A DNA stretch of 64,000 nucleotides from Malachius bipustulatus (taxonomy: Eukaryota; Arthropoda; Insecta; Coleoptera; Melyridae), in the NCBI GenBank assembly GCA_910589415.1, contig OU342633.1:39252210-39316209 (forward strand), read 5' to 3'. This document shows positions 46,001 through 55,700 of this stretch, one piece after another (within the stretch, counting starts at the first letter, position 1; the number at the start of each line of letters is the position of its first letter). The translations under genes were made by a program, and so were the position numbers. The notes below the pieces were generated by a model, which made no database searches, was not told where the DNA came from, and worked only from the letters and a program-made list of their open reading frames with translations.

Positions 46001-47293
46001 ACAAACAGTAGGTAGGCCGGCTCTCCTTTATCATCGTAGGATCAGATTGCCTGAATAATATATGATATAAGGCCATTCAAAGTAAAAGGCCTTAGGAAGT
46101 TATATTTAATGAGAGCATCTACAACACCTCGCAAAGGCGTCAAAGCTCAACGAGAATACTTGACATTAATTATTACTATGAGAAAAAAATTTATATTCAT
46201 GTTCTACACTTAAGATGAATGGCAGCTCGGCGACGTCAGAAGCGGGATACTTTCGGCTTTCTGGTATCATTTTTTCTCTCATTGTGTTTTGCGGAAAAAT
46301 TGGGTTTAAAAAGCGTCACAATGACACCGAGCATGAGATGGGAGAATTTTTCACACGATCAACTTTTCATAAGCTCATATTTCAACCACGCAGAATACAA
46401 TTCTACTATTTTATGGCCGCGGGATGCAATTCTTTGGAATAAATGTTGCGAACTTTGCCTTTTACTAAAGTTACGTCAACTATGATGGTGACGAGCTGCT
46501 GTTAGATTTATCCTAGGTTTTATCTGGAAAGTCGTTACTTTTGTTATGTATAATATGTAGGTACATAGAATTATTCCATTGCAATCTAAATTTTATAGTG
46601 TAAAACTTAGCTAATAGCCTGGGACAAAGTAAATAAGGTGTAATGGCCGTAGAGGGATTAGTGAGCTTTGCATTATAGGTATTTATACTCGTAATATTAG
46701 GTATGAATTCATCAGCATAGTTGGCGGTCAATCGATACATGTTCATATCACCACGAAATTGACCGGCTACATACAGGTCATACCACAAACAAACAGTACA
46801 ATCACGTGATTTTACAATATGGCAGTTGAAGTCTTAAAACCTTGACAAAATTCAAAATGGCATCAATGGGCATTTTGAATTTAACTTTTTTTCTGATTAA
46901 AAAAAAATTGTTTGTATATCACTGAATTAGAAATTCTGCTCCATGTATATTGGTTCATATTTAATGGCGATCATACGTAATAGTAAAGTTGGCTATGGTA
47001 GCTCCAAATCTAGAAGGCTTAGAAAATTTTGTTTAACGTAGTCTGATTAGCAGTAAGCTGCAAGCTGCAATACAAAAGCACCAACCTTCATTAATTTCAC
47101 TTAAATCACGTAGAAAATATTATGGTTTTCCCAAAGGATTATTTTTTAGTTTTGACGGGATATTTTAAAAACCCCTGTAGATGTTAATGATTTCAAATCA
47201 GATTCTGGAAGGGCACAAAATAGTGAAACTTTTCTTTAATTTAACGGGCCATGTGTCTGTTACCGTTTAGGGAAGGCGATACATCATTTAAAA
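43056..47293. other. about 4.2 kb with no gene recognised
   Basis: AT-rich. Contains a CACCCTG-TA terminus near 43342-43350 without partner, and a tandem AATAATCCTC microsatellite at about 44104-44165. Short frames (for example 46215-46485 plus, 46513-46788 minus) have no recognised domains. Confidence 0.45.
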
Positions 47294-47451
47294 GGTCTCA
47301 CAACGAGGAATATTATCTCAAATTTTCAAATCTCATTTTGGAGTGAGAACAAAATGGCGGCATTAGGTAAATCAGTTCAAAATATAATTTCGCCATCTTG
47401 TTCTCGCTCCAAACCCTGAAATTTTGGAATAATATTCCTCGTTCTGAAACC
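47294..47451. repeat. inverted repeat with ~75-bp arms
   Basis: GGTCTCACAACGAGGAATAT pairs with ATATTCCTCGTTCTGAAACC, and inner GGAGTGAGAACAAAATGGCG pairs with CGCCATCTTGTTCTCGCTCC. A related half occurs near 31130-31185. Confidence 0.7.
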
Positions 47452-47730
47452 TTTACATTTACAATAATTATCGCAAGTGCATACTTTCTATTAAAAAAAT
47501 CCAAGAAGGCGCCCCACCTCCATGTTAATTTTGACAAAGTTTACGTAAAAGATGGCAACTTTTTTTGAGGAGACATTAAAGAATGACACTATATAGTCTT
47601 ATTACTGTTTCGAGATAACATCAGTGATAGCACTTGAGCAGGTAGCACTGAAGAAGTATGGTGGATTTATTTGGAACTGGAGATTAGGAACATCGAATAT
47701 CTGTTCTTCTTGTTTATCTAGATGCTGGCC

Positions 47731-48885
47731 ACGATGTAGTTAGGTTACGGTGTACTCACTGCTCGCCCTTGCCGTTACCGAAAATGGCACAAGGTTTTAG
47801 TTTCACCGGCGGCCGCCGTCGCGGCGCTACTGTTATATCTAGGCTGACTACCGCCGGTCAGGCCGCGGTAAAAATAGTAAAATGAGGACTTGATCAGCAG
47901 AGTGATCAGCTATTTATTAGGTTGATCATGTTATTTGTAATTTCCCAAGTATTATTTGTAAAAATGGGGTTTCTGGTAAAGTTGGTTAATAAATAAAACA
48001 ACACACTTGAAATCAATGTAATTTATAAATATTTTCCATCAAATAGCTGTACTTTCTTCACCGCCTTACCTTATTAAGACAAGTAAATATGAAAGGACAC
48101 TTTCCCCTTGTCTTTATTTCACTTGTCAAAAAATTTGTCATCTGTCTCACTACAAGCACAGCAGTCTTGATCATGTTTGTAGTTAAACTTGGACATGGTG
48201 ACAAAGAACACACTATTCAGGTTTCAGTAGCACACATTTATATGCGAAAAACTACACTTTATTTGCAATTCATCACGAAAACACAACTTCAATAATAATC
48301 GGGTGCTTGTTGATGTTAAAAAAATAAATATTGTATGGCTGTAGCAAAGCCCAAATGTCAGAAGTTTTCAAGTAGCCTCAGGGGCCTCTGACATAACTTA
48401 ACGATTGCTGTGAAGCAGCCGGGACCCCCTTTTAACGTACCTCCCGGAGCACGATCGGTCACGGAACTTTTTTTTTACCACTATAATTTTGGTCACCCAT
48501 CCAAGTACTGACCAAAGAAAGCCATGCTGCACTTTAGAGATCGTTTGATCGAAACTCTAACAGTTTGGCTATTGTGACCGATTGTTGACCGATATGTTGA
48601 TGTTGACGAGTATTTACGTGAAATCATCGTGACGAAGCCGAACAGGTCGGCATTGCGTCGTGTCAATTATCACTTTAATTAATAGCGCAGAATCACCGTT
48701 TTTATGTTCATGTTCGAACCAAAACTCATGAGTTGGATGCTAAAATCTCGATGTTTGAATTTAAGCCTAGAAGTAACTGTAGCGCCGCTCGCGGCCGCCA
48801 GTGAAACTAAAACCACCGCCTGGCGAGTGTGCCACTCGAGAGCGGGAGCGCGGCTAGTGTGTACACCGTAAACTATCTACAACGT
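47731..48885. mobile_element. Mutator-like non-autonomous element with 10-bp target duplication
   Basis: Terminal inverted repeats of more than 100 bp begin ACGATGTAGTTAGG on the left and end CTATCTACAACGT on the right; both contain TTACGGTGTAC and GGCGGCCGC blocks and are GC-rich. The 10-bp sequence GATGCTGGCC flanks both sides exactly (47721-47730, 48886-48895). Long TIRs and 9-11 bp duplications fit Mutator-like elements. No transposase is seen. It carries a 5S-related insertion at 48318-48594. A second, decayed copy is at 12686-13343. Confidence 0.75.
48318..48594 (-). repeat. 5S rRNA-related (SINE3-like) insertion
   Basis: On the minus strand GATCTCTAAAGTGCAGCATG...GGTCAGTACTTGGATGGGTG, ACC follows the 5S rRNA internal control region (48491-48545), whose usual form has TTAGTACTTGGATGGGAGACC. 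The flanks TGTTGATGTT (48308-48317 and 48595-48604) form a perfect 10-bp duplication, and the related element at 12686-13343 lacks the insert. A non-5S part follows. This fits a 5S-derived SINE rather than a working 5S gene. Confidence 0.65.
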
Positions 48886-50658
48886 GATGCTGGCCTATTG
48901 GAATATAAAATCTCGTCGTATAGAAATTCTGTAGCTGAACTAGCTGATCGAGAGAGTTGGAATGCGGATGTCAGTTTCAGTTGGTCTGTCCAGAATGTCT
49001 CTGGAATGCAGAAGGCCAGTTGGAGAATTAGAGACAGCAGTGAATAGTGGAGTGGTCAGAAGAAAAGTAAAGAAGAAGAAAAGTAGTTTAGAATATGAAT
49101 ATCAAATTATTATTATTATTATTATTTATCTCGGTATTTATGGACTAATGTAAATAATTTGTTATAAATAAAGTGAGTTCCGTAACAACACTTCTATCTA
49201 AAAATTTTTTTAAAGATTGTTGAAGCTTTTAAAATTACTTCCCTAAGACCAATCAAAGTCAAATTAAACTTATTTGAGGAGAGCTAGAATGTCACTGTAA
49301 ACGATTATTTGTGAAGCAGGTTGCCCAAACTAAAATAGACGAAAAGTAACTAAGTTTTAAAATTTAATCGAAAAGTTAAACCTCATCCAAGTACTTGTAA
49401 AATAAAGCTCGTTATAAAATAACGTATATCACAGCTTTTTCTGGAATGTCTATCCAGTTTGCCAGCAGCTCTCTTTTAATTAGTTTTTTTTTATATATAA
49501 ACTTTTATTATACTCGGATGAGACTATCAGTCAGGTCTTGTATTTGTAAACAGGAAACCGAAATTTACTGCGACAAGTAAATAACTTGAGCGTAGTGCTC
49601 TTGAATTTAAAATTAATTTACTTGAAGCCCTTTCAATCTTCTTGTTTGGAATTAGTAAGAGATAAGCTTAATAAAAGCTGGTAAAGTAAATCAACGTCCA
49701 AAAGACTTCCCGACAGGCCGACAGATAAGAAAATTGCAAGATTGTCACTTTATAATGAACGAGAGTGGCTTCCTTACAGTTTACTTTAAAAGTCCCCGGA
49801 ATCCATTGAGCTATTATAACAAATTTCTGGGCATTAATAATTTTATACAGGTTAAAATATACAAGGTAGCCCAGACTTAATTGACCGGGCCTTATCTCAT
49901 AGACACATTGCGATAATCGAGCCTAATAAAAGCAGTATTATTATGATTTTTAAAACTCGTATACCGTAACTCCCGCATAAAGAATCTCTATACGTTACAC
50001 TCCTTAATAAACTTAAAAAAAATTGAATAGCACCCTGTATGTATTTTCATGTAAGATATTTAAATCTAATGAAATGGAAATGCGGAACTTTTTTTCTCAC
50101 AAGGTTTTCACAGCCGACTATATAATAATTATTATAAACATGAGCGAAGGCGGAGCTTTTAGTAAATTATTTCTTCTTCCTTAATAATATTAAAACTCAT
50201 TGCAAGAGCGTTTTGGTAGAGGAGGTATAATCAAATTTATCACAATTCACGACGGCCTCGAAATTTTCACCTCATTTGTGAAAAATCGAAAATTCCGACG
50301 TTTTCACTTGATGAATTTTATTATCCTCGGCGATGTTAAATTGAATGTTTTCGCAGACAGAATAAATTTTTCTCATATAAATCTTCAAGCCCTCAAATGA
50401 AGAAAAAATGCATTTAATAATGCGAAATTTCCGTGAACATGTTGAGTGTATTGCATTTGAACGACGAACATTATTCAATATTCAACGCCTTTACTTGATC
50501 AGATTTATGAGAGGAATTTACATACACACTCATATAGTCACGCAAGAGGTTCTTTTAACATACAATTTTTCGAATAAATATACCTAAGCTACAAGACAAA
50601 GAACGGTTTCTTTTATAATGTTATTTTTTTTCAGAATTACAGTTCATAGACTCTTATA
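48886..50658. other. no gene recognised
   Basis: AT-rich. An ATT microsatellite lies near 49106-49128. TACAGGTTAAAAT (49848) and GCACCCTG-TA (50030-50040) could bound a small element but their arms do not clearly match. Confidence 0.4.
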
Positions 50659-51553
50659 CAGGGTTAGAACTATTTAAAGGGCCACTACAGGGATATCCTA
50701 AACCATTGAAGATACGAGGTCGGTTAAATTAGAGAAAAGTTGCGCTATTTTGCGGCCATCTCGAATTCGTCAAAACATGCAAGATATCTGTGACCGTTCC
50801 TGAAATATCCTGAAAAAACTGAAAAGTCGAGAAATCTTATTTTTGCCATATCTTTCTTACCATTGGAAATTAATAAATAATTTTTCGTAGGCTTACATAA
50901 GCCGTTATGAGCTATTCGTCTGACGTTTCAAAAATTTTCAAAGCCGACTAGATCCCAGAGTTTTCATAGTCAACTTTCGTTTTTCTTATGGCCGCCATAT
51001 TGTTTTTTATTTCGTTCGTTAGGAAAAAAATAATAGAAACAAAAAACTAATAAACTTCAAATAATAAATGGAAAAAAAAATTGTTCTTCTTTTTTTTTCT
51101 AAAAAAAAAAAAAAACTTTTTAGACCGAATATCATATAGGCCCGTATTCATCAATAAATATAACCCCTGGGGTTATATTTTGGAACATATGATTGGTTTT
51201 AAATTCGTAGCGTTCGTAGGGTTTGAGCGTTAGACCAATCAGCTGTCAGAAAATTCAAAATATAACCCCGGAGTTATATTTTGAAGTTTGATGAATACGG
51301 ACATTAGAGAAATTAAAAAACTATAATGCAAGCAGTATGAATTCATATTGATTTATTTCAGCGGAAAATTTTCTGTTCTTCTTTAAAAAAAGAAGAATAA
51401 AAATTTTCCAATTTTTTTTCTAAAATTTATTAAATTTTGGTTTCCATTATTTTTTTCTCATCGAACGACATAAAAAAATAATATGGCGGCCATAAAAAAA
51501 ACGAAAGTTGACTATGAAAACTCTGGGATCTAGTCGGCTTGGAAAATTTTTGT
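50659..51553. mobile_element. foldback family F, copy 2
   Basis: Left end TA-CAGGGTTAGAACTATT, then GATACGAGGTCGGTTAAATT, GCCATATCTTTCT and AAAGCCGACTAGATCCCAGA. The right arm carries inverted GGGATCTAGTCGGCTTGGAA and stops near 51553, so the right end is truncated. A small MITE sits in its centre. Confidence 0.65.
51142..51300. mobile_element. 159-bp MITE with CCGTATTCATCAA ends
   Basis: A perfect 13-bp TIR CCGTATTCATCAA / TTGATGAATACGG bounds the element, with short internal palindromes ATAACCCCTGGGGTTAT and ATAACCCCGGAGTTAT. It lies within the spacer of the foldback element 50659-51553. A lone CCGTATTCATCAA occurs near 21885. Confidence 0.75.
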
Positions 51554-54111
51554 CAAGATCAATCCAATTCATTTTCAAACTGAGATTTCCCTAAACTATC
51601 CAATCGATTAGAGGAATATAAGGGAAGTGTGAATTTTAGAACACGCACTTGGCGGCCAGTGGCAGAGGTGTGAATCGGGCGCGCAAACTCGAGCCACTGG
51701 CCGCGCGGTCAGTTGTTTACGCGAAATTCAATCAGACGGCGCGACGAACGTTTCTACGTGCTAGCTGTACTGACAGGCTTTTTCAACATAAATAAGTATT
51801 TCACTCGTGTTATAATATACAAAAAAGAATATACAAATTTGACACATCTTTAATCATCATTAGAAGCAGCGCACTTGAGCAAAGGTTTTACGTTCGGGTT
51901 TTACGCTACTGCCGGTATAAAATTTCCAATTAAAACAAAAGGTTTTAGGCTTCAGCATCAAAAGATAAAAGCAGCTTTCTCTTTGGAAGCTGAAAGTCCC
52001 GTCTAGGATAAACGAAAAGAGACTTAATTACTTAAATAGTGCCGTTGGTTCCCTGAGTGACCTTTCTGAGAGAGATAGACTGGCTTGCCCTTAATGGATT
52101 AGACCGACTATTACGGAACAGCTATACAGCGAAGTGCCCTATTTAAAAGTCATGAGTCCTTATCTTCTGCAGTCTAGTTCGAGAAAATCGCTCTCGTGTG
52201 GCACGAGTTTTAGATGAAACATCAGATGGCACCACTGGATGCGATCGTCAAGTCAAATTAATGTAAAAAGATCATTTTTAAAAAATTTCAAGCATTCTCA
52301 AAATATTTTCAAAAATAATATTTGAAAAAGGACGCCGATTGTGCGAGTTATAATAAATAAGAGTACCAAACACAATATGTTGGCTATGAAAATTACCAAA
52401 ATTTCATTTTGGCGTTATAAAATTTTATTTTAAATACAAATTGCAACATCCAGTATCATTCGGGGGGAGGGGGCACCACTACTAGACCAATTTTAAGTGG
52501 ACCCCAAGATTGTCAATTTAAAAAAATTTCTGACCGAATTTTATATCAATTTTATGAAGCACGTTTATTGGTAACAGCCCTCCGCCTGCTTTCGACCGTC
52601 ACAAAATTATTTCTTGCATTTTCATTATCAATATCCTAGGGATAATATTACCGAAAATTTTAATTCCATTTATTTTAATTACTTGCGAGTTATAATCAAA
52701 GGGTAAAGGTTTGTGAATACCAATGTTTTCGAACCTCATAATAAACCGTGAGGCTCTATTACCTATATTTATATTTACTAAATCTGAAAGACGTGAAGCG
52801 AAATAAAGGATTTTCGCTTGACTTCACTGACTAAAAGACGCAGAAAATTAAAATCTGGCATCCGAAACGACAGTCCTGTAAATATTCCCAGATTACAGGC
52901 GTCTGCCGTGAGCTAGACAGTTTACAGAGGCATCCGTCGGCCCTGTGATGAAATTTAAATTGAGACGCCCTAAAATTACAAGGCTAAATTACCATTCTGC
53001 TTTACTGGCTGTGCCATGGCTTTAGATATGGAGGAAGAGGAAGGAGATCCATGGTCGGGGAGCAAATAATCAAAGCCGATGTATATTAAGTAATTATCGT
53101 CCTTTGACTCGCATGAAATATTCAGTACGACGACAATAATTATTATTATTGTGACTGTAATAGGGTCGAGGTGAGGTTCCTATCTTTAATTAACTGGCTT
53201 CTTATTATTTCTAGACTCATTAGGAATTTACTCTTAATACCTATAACTAGAAAAATGAAATGAGAAGAAATAAAGTTATACAAAAAAATGCAGATAATAT
53301 TATTTCTTAGTCCACCCATTCCAAAAAACTGGTTCACGTTGATGAGAGACAGTTTGATAATTTGGAAAATTTCAATGAACCTAATGAACCTCTCGCAATT
53401 TAAATTTTTGACTAGGTAGCCTTGGGTGCTAAAGGGCACCAAAATAATTTTGAAAACAAGAAAAAATGTGGTTCCCTTCAGGTTGAAATTAACCTGTTTC
53501 AGAATTTTTTCCAAACTTGGACGAAAGTAGGAGACTTAAGGGAATGTAAATTTTAGTTGGGACATACCGTATAATACAGAGACACATAATTATTATTCTG
53601 AAGATGATCTACATGCTACTTCAGCATTCTAAATTATTTCCAGCTCCCTGTCGCTCTCTGGTTAACCAGAAGTTGACATAAACTTCATTATTTTAATAGG
53701 GATTTTGTATTTTATTTTGTCTTGTAAGAGCTCCTCCAGAGATGAGCTTAACGATGTATCACATTGTGAGATAAAGCTCAGAATGGTCGTTGTATCATTA
53801 TACGGTTTCCTTAAAATAGCTTCTTGTCTTTCACTCTCTTTCCGGGCCGTTTCTAAGAAAACTTCATCTCGAAAATTTGTTTATTAGCAATATCCAGTTT
53901 TAAAGTTCTTCAAGTTTTTGAATTTTCTGATAAGATCTATCAAACTATTATTTAAACAAACAAAAAAAATCAAAACTACAGACAATTAGGTGTGAAGGTG
54001 ACATAGTCCTCGAAGGTGGGTCATTGTGACATCTCCATCGCGACAGAAGTCGTGCTACCTCAACTCGATCAGGTCAATATCTCTGAGGAAGCGATCATCT
54101 TGACTATTGGT
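51554..54111. other. no gene recognised
   Basis: Mostly AT-rich; GC-richer short patch at 51640-51760. The 122-residue hydrophobic minus frame at 53146-53514 overlaps sequence (TTCCAAACTTGGACGAAA) related to 15540-15590, so it is probably repeat-derived. Confidence 0.4.
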
Positions 54112-54875
54112 AATGTATCATGTCCTCCGGTGTGAGGAAGTCTCTCCCGAAGGTTTGTAGTCTGGTTCTTCCCAAAGCAGGAGACTCGCATAGGATGTGT
54201 TTTGCTGTTTCGTCATCCTCCAAGCAAAGGCGGCATTCAGCGATGATCGCCAAACCCATCCTGTGTAGATGATGATTTTCTGACAGATTGGCTGTCTAAA
54301 AATATCTTTATTAATCTGCGTTGGCAGTGCTTCTTTTCCTGCATCTGCGTACCGAGCTTTATGGCATTGATTTCGGCCTGGGAAATGTCGCCTGAAGGCC
54401 CGGGCTTGAGAAGGCTGTCTCTTGGGAGTTCTACACACCCCAGCCCAGTTCCTGTGGATATCTTAGATTCATCGGTGAACCACCTCAAATCGACTGTTAA
54501 GATTTAATTTCTGTTGTCCTCCCACACGTCTCTCCTCGGGAGAAGGCCCTTATAAACAGAGAGGTTCATGATGGTTTTAGGCATTATGTCCGAGGACATA
54601 ATACCCAGTAGAAGTAGACTGTGACTTTCTATGTCATCCAAGTAACTTGGTTCGATCCAAGTTACAAGCCTTTTGGCAGGCTTCTTACCATCTGTTTCAT
54701 TCTATAATTAGTCCATCTGGCCTCTCTCTCCAAATAAATATAGAAAGTGTTAAGTCCAGTAGGATTTCCATAAACAGCGATGGTGTGGTGCTAATAGCAC
54801 CACAAACCAGACAAGTTTGTTTATGTAGTCTAGAGAGCTTTGATTTGGCCCTGACCTGATGGCTTTTTGACCACC
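54112..54875 (-). pseudogene. jockey/R1-like non-LTR retrotransposon, RNase H and C-terminal part
   Basis: Minus-strand translation shows, in order: VWWSKSHQVRAKSKLSRLHK, then AISTTPSLFMEILLDL (the connection region), a damaged spacer, RNase H with RWFTDESKISTGTGLG (first Asp), SQAEINAIKLG (Glu) and KIFLDSQSVRK (Asp), then a shift to AECRLCLEDDETAKHILCES and PALGRTRLQTFGRDFL. The order is that of full jockey/R1-group polyproteins. At least one frameshift and stops break it. The reverse transcriptase half continues at 55338-55700; the two parts are separated by an RTE-like insertion. It is dead. Confidence 0.8.
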
Positions 54876-54883
54876 AAACCGTA

Positions 54884-55337
54884 CTTCTTCTTCAAGTGTC
54901 GTGCCCCTCCAGAACATTGGCGATCAGATCCTAAACAGTGTCGTCGTGCTTACACCATGCCACTGGCGAAGGTTCTTGAGCTACGACGTTCTTCAACGGC
55001 CACAGCCACCATCTATTATATATAGTCTTCCATCTATTTTCCCCTGAATAACTAGTTGGAGCAGCTCCTACTTCGGATTTCTCACCACATGGTAAGGTAT
55101 TCCACTTTTCTTCTCTTTATGATGTTTAGTACCTCGCTCTCCTTGTCAATTCGCTGCAGGACCACTTTATTTGTCACCCTCTCCATCCACGATATCCTCA
55201 GCACCCTTCGATAGGCCCACATATCGATCCTCAATCCTCCTGCACATCGTTTCAGTGAGGGTCCATGCTTCCATTCCATAGAACAGTATGCTGAAGACAT
55301 AGCAACGTAAGAGGCGTGTTCTTAAGGGGATTGACTT
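54884..55337 (-). pseudogene. RTE-like non-LTR retrotransposon, 5'-truncated, nested in the jockey/R1-like copy
   Basis: Minus strand starts FKSIPLRTRLLRCYVFSILF, then YGMEAWTLTETMCRRIED. A frameshift leads to DMWAYRRVLRISWMERVTNK, VVLQRIDKESEVLNIIKRRK, ELLQLVIQGK and LKNLRQW. This is the conserved C-terminal region of RTE-type reverse transcriptases. In-frame stops are present. It ends with TGAAGAAGAAG, a GAA-repeat tail, and imperfect 8-bp flanks AAACCGTA / AAACGGTA suggest the target duplication. Only the last 150 codons or so are present. Confidence 0.8.
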
Positions 55338-55700
55338 AAACGGTAGTGCCATACGCAATTATATGTCTGACGACTATTGCGTAAGGCCAGTATATTTGTT
55401 TGGGCCCATGTTTCGCCACAGATCCTTTTACACGTCCAGAGAATTTGGGTCTTGTATTACTCAATCCAGATGGGAATTCCAAGTATGCTTTCTAACCCAG
55501 ATGTTTCTCCGGTACTTGGCTTCTGCTGCAAATGGAATCGCTTCTCCCAGAAGAGTTGGGGGCGTTAAGCCGTCCAACCGTCTTTTTCTTGAAAATGGTA
55601 CTATGACAGTTTTGCGAGGATTGACTGATAGGTATGTGTTCCTGATCTTCCTTTGATCAGAATAAGTAAGTCATTAGTATATGCCTCAACTTTGACACTT
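55338..55700 (-). pseudogene. jockey/R1-like non-LTR retrotransposon, reverse transcriptase part
   Basis: Minus strand gives VEAYTNDLLILIKGR, where the catalytic YADD has become YTND, then after a deletion LSVNPRKTVIVPFSRKRR and LDGLTPPTLLG, then AEAKYRRNIWVRKHTWNSHL, and in another frame KTQILWTCKRICGETW and AIVVRHIIAYGTTV, where the RTE-like insertion follows. The order matches the palm, thumb and connection of jockey/R1-group enzymes. The motif change, frameshifts and deletion show it is inactive. The plus-strand frames over it are shadows. Confidence 0.8.

Noticed and set aside
48491..48580. Possible functional 5S rRNA gene
   Set aside because: Only part of 5S matches, the flanking sequence is unrelated, and a 10-bp duplication shows it is an insertion.
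53146..53514. 122-residue hydrophobic minus-strand frame
   Set aside because: Hydrophobicity follows from AT-rich sequence; part of it is related to repeat sequence near 15540-15590, and there is no recognisable topology or family.
55363..55656. 97- and 63-residue plus-strand frames
   Set aside because: Shadows of the reverse transcriptase fragment on the minus strand.
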